A stretch of 64,000 nt of DNA from an uncultured Pelagibacteraceae bacterium (GTDB lineage Bacteria; Pseudomonadota; Alphaproteobacteria; Pelagibacterales; Pelagibacteraceae): contig CACKMS010000001.1 in NCBI GenBank assembly GCA_902601315.1, positions 62,001 through 126,000 of the forward strand, in the 5' to 3' direction. Both the position numbers and the translations under genes were made by a program. Positions 1 through 8,041 of the stretch are shown one piece after another. Position 1 is the first letter of the stretch. Each line of letters begins with the position of its first letter. The notes under the pieces are model-generated. The model was not told the DNA's origin. It saw only the letters and a program-made list of their open reading frames with translations, and did no database searches.

Positions 1-2
1 AA

Positions 3-173
3 AAAGGCTTTGTTCAATTTGAGGTATATGAAGGACAAGAGTCTTATAAAATCGAGCCTTTTGTTAAATCTAACGCTTGGGGTGTATTTAAAGATGGTGT
101 TTCAGTATTCAACAAAGGAAATTTAATAGATGTTTACTCAGCATCAGGTCTTAATGAATTTTTGATCAACTAA
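3..173 (+). CDS. C-terminal end of an upstream gene, possibly molybdopterin molybdenumtransferase (MoeA-like) C-terminal domain; truncated by window start
   Basis: Open frame from base 3 reads KGFVQFEVYEGQESYKIEPFVKSNAWGVFKDGVSVFNKGNLIDVYSASGLNEFLIN*; loosely resembles MoeA domain IV. Confidence 0.45.
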   Translation, partial: KGFVQFEVYEGQESYKIEPFVKSNAWGVFKDGVSVFNKGNLIDVYSASGLNEFLIN

Positions 174-218
174 TCGTATTTTCTTGTCTCAAATTTAAAA
201 TGAGATTAATAATTCGGA

Positions 219-1124
219 ATGCTCGATCTAAAAAATCCAAAAGTTGCAATTCCAATAGTTCTTTTTGCTGGACTATTATGGTCTTTTGGACCTTATGTTG
301 TAAGGCATATTGATCAACCTCAGTTGGTTCCTTGGCAATATTTATTTACAAGGGGATTGGTAATATTCATTTTATTAAATCTTTATCTATATTTTGAAGA
401 AGGATTAGATTTTTATAAAAACTATTTTAAAGTTGGTATTTCTGGTCTTTTAGGTGGCATTGGATTGGGTACAGCTATGATGACTTTTATATGGTCAATC
501 ACAAATACTAGTGCTGCAGTAACCCTTTTATGTTTAGCTGCAATGCCATTTATAACAGCGTTGTTAGGGTTTTTATTTTTAAGAGAAAAAATTTCACTTA
601 CAGTTTGGGTGGCAATTTTAGTTGCAACATTTGGAATTGTTGTAATGGCGTTTGGAACAGGTGGAAAAAACTCTCTTCCGGGTCTTGTCTTTGGTTTAGC
701 ATCTGCTCTTGGATTTTCTGTTTTTTCTGTAACTTTGCGTTGGAGAAAAGAAACACCTAAATTTACAACAGTAGCAATTGCAGGTTTATTTTGTTTTCTA
801 TTTTCATCGATAATGTTGATTTTAAATGATAGCCAATTTTTATCTTCTAGTAAAAATGAAGCTTTGTTTGCAACTCATGGAACTTTAGTTTGTGCAGGTT
901 TGATACTATACTCAATTGGTTCAAAAAATATTCCTGCCGCGGATTTAACCTTGTTATCTTTGACAGAAGTAATTGGAGGAATATTTTGGGTTTGGTTACC
1001 ATGGCTAGGTATCAATGAGGTTCCAGCAACAAATACAATTATTGGTGGTTTTTTTATATTTATTGCAATTTTTTATTACAGCATGATCGTGCAATCCAAT
1101 AGAAGGTTTATTGGTTTAAATTAA
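219..1124 (+). CDS. EamA/DMT-family transporter
   Basis: 301 aa, about 10 hydrophobic segments in duplicated EamA-like halves; 5 bp before the creatinase gene. Confidence 0.85.
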   Translation: MLDLKNPKVAIPIVLFAGLLWSFGPYVVRHIDQPQLVPWQYLFTRGLVIFILLNLYLYFEEGLDFYKNYFKVGISGLLGGIGLGTAMMTFIWSITNTSAAVTLLCLAAMPFITALLGFLFLREKISLTVWVAILVATFGIVVMAFGTGGKNSLPGLVFGLASALGFSVFSVTLRWRKETPKFTTVAIAGLFCFLFSSIMLILNDSQFLSSSKNEALFATHGTLVCAGLILYSIGSKNIPAADLTLLSLTEVIGGIFWVWLPWLGINEVPATNTIIGGFFIFIAIFYYSMIVQSNRRFIGLN

Positions 1125-1129
1125 TTTTT

Positions 1130-2347
1130 ATGGAAAGACCAGATTTTTTTGAATTGAATAATGGTGAAAAAGTAAAACTTCCCTTTTCAGATAAAGAGTA
1201 CAAAAATAGAGTATCAAAACTTAGAGATGTCATGTCGGATAATAACATGGATATGGCAATTTTAACCTCGATGCATAACATTGCATATTATACAGGGTTT
1301 ATTTATTGTTCATTTGGAAGACCATATGGATGTGTAGTCACAAAAGATAAAATAGTAACTATTTCTGCAAATATTGATTCAAGTCAACCTTGGAGAAGAT
1401 CACATTGTAATAACGTAATATATACTGATTGGAAAAGAGATAATTTTTTAAGAGCTATCGTATCTGTAATTGGAAGAAATGATCCTCCAAAAACAATTGG
1501 AATTGAAAATGATCATGTAACTTTAGATATAAAAGAAAAATTAAACTCTATATTTAGCATCGCGATTTTTAAAGATATTTCAAAGAATTTAATGAAACAA
1601 AGAATGATCAAATCAGATGAAGAAATTTCAATAATTAAAAACGGTGCTCGCATTGCTGATTTAGGTGCTGAGGAAATTGTAAAGCACATAAAACCTGGTC
1701 AATCGGAATTAGAGATTGCAATAGCAGGAAGAGATAAAATGGAAAGAGAAATAGCAAAGTCTTATCCTGATGCAGAATATATGGATACTTGGGTTTGGTT
1801 TCAGTCAGGCATAAATACAGATGGAGCACACAATCCAAAAACAAATAGAGCATTACAAAATGGAGATATATTATCTTTAAATACTTTTCCAATGATCTCA
1901 GGTTACTACACTGCTTTAGAGCGAACATTGTTTGTTAATGAAATTGATGATGCATCTTTAAAAGCTTGGGAAGCAAATGTAAAAGTTCACAAACGTGGAT
2001 TAGAATTAATCAAACCAGGTGCAAAATGTTCTGAAATTTGTGAGGAGTTAAATAATTTATTTGCTGAATTAGGTTATCTTCAATATCGAACGTTTGGTTA
2101 TGGTCATTCATTTGGAATGCTTTCACATCTTTATGGAAGAGAGGCAGGATTGGAATTAAGAGAAGATATTGATACTGTTCTTGAAAAAAACATGGTGATA
2201 TCAATGGAACCTATGATTATGATCCCCGAAGAAAAGCCTGGTGCAGGTGGATATAGAGAGCACGATATTTTAGTGATCAAAGAAGATGGCGCAGAAATTA
2301 TTACTAAATTTCCGTTTGGACCTGATCATAATATTATAAAAAATTAA
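1130..2347 (+). CDS. Creatinase-family amidinohydrolase (M24 'pita-bread' fold)
   Basis: Close recall match to Pseudomonas creatinase: YCSFGRPY, DTWVWFQSGINTDGAHNP, GYYTALERTLF, QYRTFGYGHSFG, YGREAGLELREDIDTVLE, MVISMEPMIM. Confidence 0.88.
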   Translation: MERPDFFELNNGEKVKLPFSDKEYKNRVSKLRDVMSDNNMDMAILTSMHNIAYYTGFIYCSFGRPYGCVVTKDKIVTISANIDSSQPWRRSHCNNVIYTDWKRDNFLRAIVSVIGRNDPPKTIGIENDHVTLDIKEKLNSIFSIAIFKDISKNLMKQRMIKSDEEISIIKNGARIADLGAEEIVKHIKPGQSELEIAIAGRDKMEREIAKSYPDAEYMDTWVWFQSGINTDGAHNPKTNRALQNGDILSLNTFPMISGYYTALERTLFVNEIDDASLKAWEANVKVHKRGLELIKPGAKCSEICEELNNLFAELGYLQYRTFGYGHSFGMLSHLYGREAGLELREDIDTVLEKNMVISMEPMIMIPEEKPGAGGYREHDILVIKEDGAEIITKFPFGPDHNIIKN

Positions 2348-3460
2348 ATGTCAGATAAAGTAATTGTAAATAGTTGGAATGAATGGGATCCATTAAAACA
2401 TGTAATAGTTGGACGTGCTGACGGGACTTGTATTCCTGCTCCCGAACCAGCTTTAGATGCAAAAGTTCCTGAAGATAGTGATATGAGAGGTCAGTTTGGC
2501 CCAAGAACAAAAGACACTGTTGATAAAGCAAATGAACTTTTAGATAATTTTTCATCTATACTAGAAAAACGTGGAATTAAAGTTGATAGACCAACGCCTT
2601 TGGACTTTAATCAACCCACTTCAACACCAGATTGGAAGGCTGAAACAATGTTTGGATGTATGCCGCCAAGAGATGTTTTGCTTACAGTTGGGAATGAAAT
2701 TTTAGAAGCAACTATGAGTTATAGATGCAGATGGTTTGAGTATCTTTGTTACAGACCTCTATTAAAACAGTACTATAATGAAGATCCTAATATGAGACAT
2801 GAATCAGCTCCAAAACCAAGATTAACAGACGCAGATTATAGAAAAGATTATTTATCAGATAAAATTGGAGTACAAAAAAGACTTGAGTGGACTGAGCAAA
2901 AGTATTTTGTAACAACTGAGGAGGAACCATTGTTTGATGCTGCTGATATTTTGAGATTTGGAAAAGATTTAGTAGTTCAACATGGTTTTACAACAAATTT
3001 AAAAGGAATTGATTGGATTAAAAGACATTATAAAGATCATAGAGTTCATGCAGTAAATTTTCCAGGCGATCCTTATCCAATCCATATTGATGCAACTTTT
3101 ACTCCAATTAAAGAAGGATTAATTATTAATAACCCACAAAGAAGATTGCCTAAAGATCAAAGAAAATTATTTGAGGATAATGGATGGGAAATTTTGGATA
3201 GTGCACAACCAGCTCATAACGAACCACCTCCACTTTGTTATTCTTCAACCTGGCTATCCATGAATGTACTTGTTCTTGATTCAAAAACTGTTTGTGTTGA
3301 AAAAAGTGAAGTTTATCAGGCAGAGCAATTAGATAAATTAGGTATGGAAGTGGTACCTGTAGAGCTTAGAGATGCTTATGCGTTTGGAGGAGGTCTTCAC
3401 TGTTGTACTGCAGATGTATACAGAGAAGGAACATTAAAAGATTATTTTCCTAAACAATAA
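2348..3460 (+). CDS. Glycine amidinotransferase (AGAT)-like
   Basis: 370 aa; AGAT motifs MPPRDVLLTVGNEILEA, FDAADILRFG, PIHIDATF, STWLSMNVLVLD, GGGLHCCTADV (catalytic Asp/His/Cys present). Confidence 0.9.
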   Translation: MSDKVIVNSWNEWDPLKHVIVGRADGTCIPAPEPALDAKVPEDSDMRGQFGPRTKDTVDKANELLDNFSSILEKRGIKVDRPTPLDFNQPTSTPDWKAETMFGCMPPRDVLLTVGNEILEATMSYRCRWFEYLCYRPLLKQYYNEDPNMRHESAPKPRLTDADYRKDYLSDKIGVQKRLEWTEQKYFVTTEEEPLFDAADILRFGKDLVVQHGFTTNLKGIDWIKRHYKDHRVHAVNFPGDPYPIHIDATFTPIKEGLIINNPQRRLPKDQRKLFEDNGWEILDSAQPAHNEPPPLCYSSTWLSMNVLVLDSKTVCVEKSEVYQAEQLDKLGMEVVPVELRDAYAFGGGLHCCTADVYREGTLKDYFPKQ

Positions 3461-4506
3461 TGGCAAAAATTAAAACAAAAAGAGATAGAGTAAAATTTGC
3501 ATCTGATAATGTTACAGGAGCATGTCCAGAAGTGTTAGATGCTATTTTAAAAGCTAATGATGGAGATAGAACTCCATATGGTAATGATGATCTCTCAAAA
3601 AGTTTACAAGATAAATTTTCAGAAATATTTGAAAAAGAAGTAATTATTTTTCCAACATCCTCAGGAACTGCAGCTAATGCACTTGCGTTATCTACAATGA
3701 CACCTTCATTTGGAAATATTTATTGTCATAGACTTTCACATATCAATGTCGATGAGTGTGGAGCTCCAGAATTTTATACAGGTGGAGCAAAATTAGTTAA
3801 TCTTAATGGAATAAATGGAAAAATTACAGCTGAGGAACTTAACAACTCAATAAGTGGAAAAGGAATTGTCCATCATACACAACCTTCATCTGTAAGTATC
3901 ACACAACTATGCGAAACTGGAGAAGCTTATAATTTAGATGAAATAAAAAACATCTCTGAAGTAGCTCATAAACATAAGCTCAATATTCACATGGATGGAG
4001 CTAGATTTGCTAATGCTTTAGTCTCATTAAATTGCAGTCCAGCAGAAATGACATGGAAATCGGGTATTGATGTACTTTCGTTTGGAGCAACAAAAAATGG
4101 ATGTTTAGCAGCAGAGGCAATAATTTTTTTTAAACCAGAATTGGTTGGTAACTTGCCATTTTTAATGAAAAGAGCGGGGCATTTACTATCAAAAATGAGT
4201 TTTGTCTCAGCACAATTAGATGCATACATTTCAAATAATGTTTGGATAAAAAACGCTAAACACGCAAATGCAATGGGAAAAAAACTAAGCCAAGGTTTAG
4301 ATCAGCACAAAAATATAAAAATTGCATATCCAACAGATGCTAACGAGGTGTTTGTAAAAATGCCTAAAGATATAATCGATCAACTTAATTCAGAAGGCTA
4401 CACCATAAACGACGATGAATGGGATGGTAATGCAGTTAGATTAGTAACAGCATGGAACACAGATCCAACTGATATTGACACTTTTTTAAACTATATCAAA
4501 TCTTAG
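3460..4506 (+). CDS. ltaE: Low-specificity L-threonine aldolase / beta-eliminating lyase family
   Basis: PLP aldolase features: TSSGTAANALAL, HMDGARFANALV, DVLSFGATKNGCLAAEAIIFF. Confidence 0.88.
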   Translation: MAKIKTKRDRVKFASDNVTGACPEVLDAILKANDGDRTPYGNDDLSKSLQDKFSEIFEKEVIIFPTSSGTAANALALSTMTPSFGNIYCHRLSHINVDECGAPEFYTGGAKLVNLNGINGKITAEELNNSISGKGIVHHTQPSSVSITQLCETGEAYNLDEIKNISEVAHKHKLNIHMDGARFANALVSLNCSPAEMTWKSGIDVLSFGATKNGCLAAEAIIFFKPELVGNLPFLMKRAGHLLSKMSFVSAQLDAYISNNVWIKNAKHANAMGKKLSQGLDQHKNIKIAYPTDANEVFVKMPKDIIDQLNSEGYTINDDEWDGNAVRLVTAWNTDPTDIDTFLNYIKS

Positions 4507-4734
4507 TTAACTTGGATTTTCCATTAAAAATTCAATATACTTAATTACATCATCTAACCGATCATCAGGTATATCTTTGTAACTAGCATTAAATTTACTT
4601 TTTACACAAATTGCAACATGAGCATAGGGGTTTCTTCCCTTCGGGTGATTTGGATGATCAGGTAATTGTCCCACCAAATAATCGCCAGCTTCCTGGATAA
4701 TTTTCCACAGTTTACTTGTGTTTTCTTTGTTCAT
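4507..4734 (-). CDS. Small protein resembling the C-terminal domain of phage antirepressors (ORF6C-like)
   Basis: 75 aa, ...AICVKSKFNASYKDIPDDRLDDVIKYIEFL..., reminiscent of the ORF6C 'FGVxSYKDIPxxRFxEAxxFI' pattern; second truncated copy at 5461-5529. Confidence 0.4.
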   Translation of the reverse strand: MNKENTSKLWKIIQEAGDYLVGQLPDHPNHPKGRNPYAHVAICVKSKFNASYKDIPDDRLDDVIKYIEFLMENPS

Positions 4735-4814
4735 TAAACCTAAAATCTTGATTTATCTAAATCTGGCATAGTTTAAGGCATAGTATACTATAATATAGTT
4801 TGATCACATAAATT

Positions 4815-5108
4815 ATGAGATGGGTTATTAATATTTTTATATTAATTGTAGTTATATTTTTTTACTTAGGTCTTTCAAATTTTTTAATTGAACCTTTTAA
4901 TAATTATGCTGGAATAATTTCAGTACCTGTCTGGATGTTATTAGGGTTTTCTGCATCAATTTTTTATTTTAAAGATAAATCTTCTGGTGACAAAAAAATG
5001 ACTTATGAGGAATATTTAAACTCAATACAAAGAGAACAATGGCCTGTAGCAGCGGGACTATTAGGAATAATTTTAGTAGCGATGTTATTCCATTATATTG
5101 TTTTTTAA
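4815..5108 (+). CDS. Small membrane protein, unknown function
   Basis: 97 aa with three hydrophobic stretches. Confidence 0.55.
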   Translation: MRWVINIFILIVVIFFYLGLSNFLIEPFNNYAGIISVPVWMLLGFSASIFYFKDKSSGDKKMTYEEYLNSIQREQWPVAAGLLGIILVAMLFHYIVF

Positions 5109-5294
5109 TTTATTTATTTTAATTCTTTGTCTAAAAATTATTATCATTAAAAATAGTACAAATAGAGGGTAACCAATTATAAATATAATTATATTAATAA
5201 GTTCGTAGGATATCCCAATTATTTTTGCCCAATCTGAAAGAAGTTCAACACACCAGTAAAAAATCTGATTAACCATAATTAAAAATAATCTCAA
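5085..5294 (-). CDS. Small membrane protein, unknown function
   Basis: 69 aa with two hydrophobic stretches; overlaps the 3' end of the convergent neighbour. Confidence 0.35.
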   Translation of the reverse strand: MRLFLIMVNQIFYWCVELLSDWAKIIGISYELINIIIFIIGYPLFVLFLMIIIFRQRIKINKLKNNIME

Positions 5295-5378
5295 AAATTG
5301 ACGAAAAATTGTTTTATGTTTTATCTAAATATGGCCTAGTCTGTGGCATAGTTTTTGGATCAAATTGGTGAGTCTTTG

Positions 5379-5414
5379 TGCGGATTATTTTTTATTATAA
5401 TTTAATTATCCGCA
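5379..5414. repeat. Imperfect inverted repeat TGCGGATTATT-14 nt-AATTATCCGCA
   Basis: 11-bp arms 5379-5389 and 5404-5414 with one mismatch. Confidence 0.7.
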
Positions 5415-5420
5415 TAACTA

Positions 5421-5450
5421 GTGTGAAGTAGTGTGAGGTAGTGTGAAGTA
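5421..5450. repeat. Three tandem 10-bp units gtgtgaagta / gtgtgaggta / gtgtgaagta
   Basis: Read directly from the sequence. Confidence 0.95.
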
Positions 5451-5460
5451 GGTTGTCCCA

Positions 5461-5529
5461 CTAGCACCCCAAATAATCGCCAGCTTCCTGAATAATTTTC
5501 CAGAGTTTCTGAGAGTTTTCTGGTGTCAT
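5461..5529 (-). pseudogene. Truncated second copy of the 4507-4734 gene (5' end only)
   Basis: Reverse complement reads MTPENSQKLWKIIQEAGDYLGC*, versus MNKENTSKLWKIIQEAGDYLVGQ... in the intact copy; a 7-nt difference after DYL creates the stop. Confidence 0.8.
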
Positions 5530-5578
5530 AACTACTAAAACCTTGATCTATCTCGAAATGATCTAATCTATGATTTAA

Positions 5579-5836
5579 TTACATTATTTTCTCAAGTTTC
5601 CAAGCTTCATCTTTAGCATTAAATTTTGCGTTCCAGTCTTTAGATCTTTGATCTTCAAATAAGGAATAAAATTTTTCTTCATCAGTGACATTTGCAATAA
5701 AAATCATTTTACCTTCACGAATATGTGCCCATTCAAATGATGACGTGCATTTTGCAAGATCATCTTTAAACATACTGTATAATTCATCTGCATCTTTTTT
5801 AGTTCCTTCATAAGTTGTTGTTCCGACAAAGTTCAT
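5579..5836 (-). CDS. Small conserved-looking protein, unknown function
   Basis: 85 aa ORF with plausible coding composition (ferredoxin-like-size soluble protein). Confidence 0.55.
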   Translation of the reverse strand: MNFVGTTTYEGTKKDADELYSMFKDDLAKCTSSFEWAHIREGKMIFIANVTDEEKFYSLFEDQRSKDWNAKFNAKDEAWKLEKIM

Positions 5837-5909
5837 AGTTTTTCCTTTCTTTAATTAATTGAATTAATTTAATAAATTTTCCTTATTATTTTAGTATAAT
5901 AATTAATAA

Positions 5910-6935
5910 ATGACTAAAGATAAAATTAGAATTCATATAAGAAATAATCATTGGAAAAAAGGATCTTTGCCTTGTGACTTAGAAGGCGAAAAAAATAGCA
6001 GTGTCACAAAAGATTTGTTTGAAAGTAAATTAAGCAAGTATCCTGGAATAAAAGATAAAATTTCATATTTAATCGACTGGGATGATGATAATTGGAAATC
6101 TTCAATGAAAGATGCCGATATCCTACTTGCATGGAATTTTCCAACAAAAGCTTTAAGTAAAATTGCACCTAACTTAAAATGGATTCACATTGTATCAGCT
6201 GGAGTTAATCATCTCTCTCCATTTAATTGGGTTAAAAAAGATTTAGTTTTAACTAATAGTAGAGGAATACAAGCAAAAAAAGCTGGTGAATTTGGATTAA
6301 TGAGTATTTTGATGCTTCAAAACCAAATGACAAGAATAATTACTAACCAAAAACAAAAAGACTATGTCACTTTATTAAGTAACCCGATTGAAAATAAACA
6401 TGTTGTAGTAGTTGGAACTGGTTCATTAGGAGGTTCAATGATTAAACATATCAGTTCATTAGGTGCAAATGTAACTGGTGTTAATAGACGAGGAAGAAAT
6501 GTTGATGGATGTTCGAAAGTTATTAAATTTGATAAAATTGATAAAGTTTTGCCTGATGCTGATTTTCTATATTTAGCAGTTCCAGAAACTAATGAGACAA
6601 AAGGAATGATTAACAAAAAAAGATTAGATACCTTAAAAACTACATGTGGAGTTGTAAATATAGGACGTGCATCTGTAATGGATTACGAGCATTTAAGAAA
6701 AAAATTAAAAAAAAATGAAATTTCTGGTGCTATTTTAGATGTTTTTTCAGAGGAACCTATAAAAAGAAATTCCAAATTTTGGGACACCCCGAATTTGGTA
6801 ATTACTCCCCATATATCCTCAGATAGCAAAGGAAAGTACATTGAAATGGTTTTAGAAAAGTTTTTAACAAACTTAAAATTATTTATTGATAAAAAAGATT
6901 TAATTAACCAAGTAGATCCTGATCTGGGATACTAA
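5910..6935 (+). CDS. D-isomer-specific 2-hydroxyacid dehydrogenase family
   Basis: VVVVGTGSLGGSMIKHI Rossmann motif; VVNIGRASVMD; GAILDVFSEEPI; NLVITPHIS. Confidence 0.9.
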   Translation: MTKDKIRIHIRNNHWKKGSLPCDLEGEKNSSVTKDLFESKLSKYPGIKDKISYLIDWDDDNWKSSMKDADILLAWNFPTKALSKIAPNLKWIHIVSAGVNHLSPFNWVKKDLVLTNSRGIQAKKAGEFGLMSILMLQNQMTRIITNQKQKDYVTLLSNPIENKHVVVVGTGSLGGSMIKHISSLGANVTGVNRRGRNVDGCSKVIKFDKIDKVLPDADFLYLAVPETNETKGMINKKRLDTLKTTCGVVNIGRASVMDYEHLRKKLKKNEISGAILDVFSEEPIKRNSKFWDTPNLVITPHISSDSKGKYIEMVLEKFLTNLKLFIDKKDLINQVDPDLGY

Positions 6936-6948
6936 TACTTCGATTACT

Positions 6949-7254
6949 TTAAGATATTATTTTATTTTTTTCATTATCCACAATAACTGGACTTTCAAAA
7001 TATGTAATTTCTGGCTTAGAGTATCTTTCAGTAATCCACTTAATTCTTTCTTCATCGAACCATTTTTTGGCGAACTCTATTTTTGTAAAAGTATAAACAC
7101 CACCAGCATAGCCTTTTTCAATATCTGCTATGTAATTTTTTCTCAATAATCCTTCTACGTCTATATATAACGTAGAAGTTTCGATAAACTTTTCTTTTAG
7201 AGTTTTTAAATTAAGTTCATTAGATATTTTAAATTTAACTAATACTGTAATCAT
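6949..7254 (-). CDS. YdhR-like small monooxygenase-fold protein
   Basis: 101 aa; GLLRKNYIADIEKGYAGGVYTFTKIEFAKKWF pattern. Confidence 0.55.
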   Translation of the reverse strand: MITVLVKFKISNELNLKTLKEKFIETSTLYIDVEGLLRKNYIADIEKGYAGGVYTFTKIEFAKKWFDEERIKWITERYSKPEITYFESPVIVDNEKNKIIS

Positions 7255-7313
7255 TATTTCTTAACTTTTTAAATTATGTAAATGTTTACTCATCTTTTTT
7301 CAAATTTTTATTT

Positions 7314-7799
7314 TTAATCTCTAAAGTTAACAAAATCTATAGGAAGGCCAATATCTATTGCTTTTATTGAAGAAATTGCTTCCTGAAGATCGTCTTTCTT
7401 TTTTCCATCCACTCTTAGTTCTTCTCCTTGTATTTTTATTTGAATTTTGAGTTTCATTTTTTTTATATCAGCAATAATTTTTTTAGCATTTTCTTGACTA
7501 ATTCCCTCTTTTAATTCACTTGTTTGTCTTATTGCTCCTCCAGATGCACCTTCAGTACTTTTAATATCAAATACTCTTGGATCTACTTTTCGCCTTATTA
7601 GATGAGTTTGTAATAATTCATTTACTTGCTTTAATTTGAGTTCATCTGGCGCAAGAGTGGTCACATTTTTTTCTTTTCTCTCTATTGTTATTTGAAGCCC
7701 TTTAAAATCATAACGATTTCCAATTTCTCTTAGACAATTAGCAAGAGCATTGTCAAACTCTTGATAGTTTATTTTACTTATCACATCAAATGAAGGCAT
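7314..7799 (-). CDS. YajQ family nucleotide-binding protein
   Basis: PSFDVISKINYQEFDNALANCLREIGNRYDFKG...VDGKKKDDLQEAI. Confidence 0.95.
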   Translation of the reverse strand: MPSFDVISKINYQEFDNALANCLREIGNRYDFKGLQITIERKEKNVTTLAPDELKLKQVNELLQTHLIRRKVDPRVFDIKSTEGASGGAIRQTSELKEGISQENAKKIIADIKKMKLKIQIKIQGEELRVDGKKKDDLQEAISSIKAIDIGLPIDFVNFRD

Positions 7800-7817
7800 A
7801 TTTAATATTTTTAAATT

Positions 7818-8006
7818 TTACTTTCTTTTAGCTCTAGTTTCTTCGTTTATTTGTCTTCCATATTCTCTGATTTGCATTCTCTCAATAGCCTCTGACTCTT
7901 TTGTCTTATCTTCAGCATTCTTTTTTCTAGAATAATATATTGGTAAAATAATTGATAATATTACTATAAATATAGCTAAAATAATTTGCCAAGTTTCCAT
8001 GATCAT
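7818..8006 (-). CDS. Small single-TM protein
   Basis: 62 aa, N-terminal TM and charged tail; start may be at the second Met. Confidence 0.45.
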   Translation of the reverse strand: MIMETWQIILAIFIVILSIILPIYYSRKKNAEDKTKESEAIERMQIREYGRQINEETRAKRK

Positions 8007-8041
8007 ATATTCTTACAATTATTTAAATAATCAATTTAAAA

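Noticed and set aside
174-218. Weak hairpin tctca-N9-tgaga upstream of the creatinase operon as a terminator or riboswitch
   Set aside because: Only 5 bp of stem in AT-rich sequence, no U-tract and too short for a known glycine or guanidine riboswitch.
530-760. Plus-strand ORF inside the first DMT transporter
   Set aside because: Out-of-frame overlap with a clear membrane transporter; composition is a shadow of its codons.
1635-2555. Minus-strand ORFs 1635-1928, 2010-2204 and 2334-2555
   Set aside because: Antisense to well-supported creatinase/AGAT genes; low-complexity translations without family signal.
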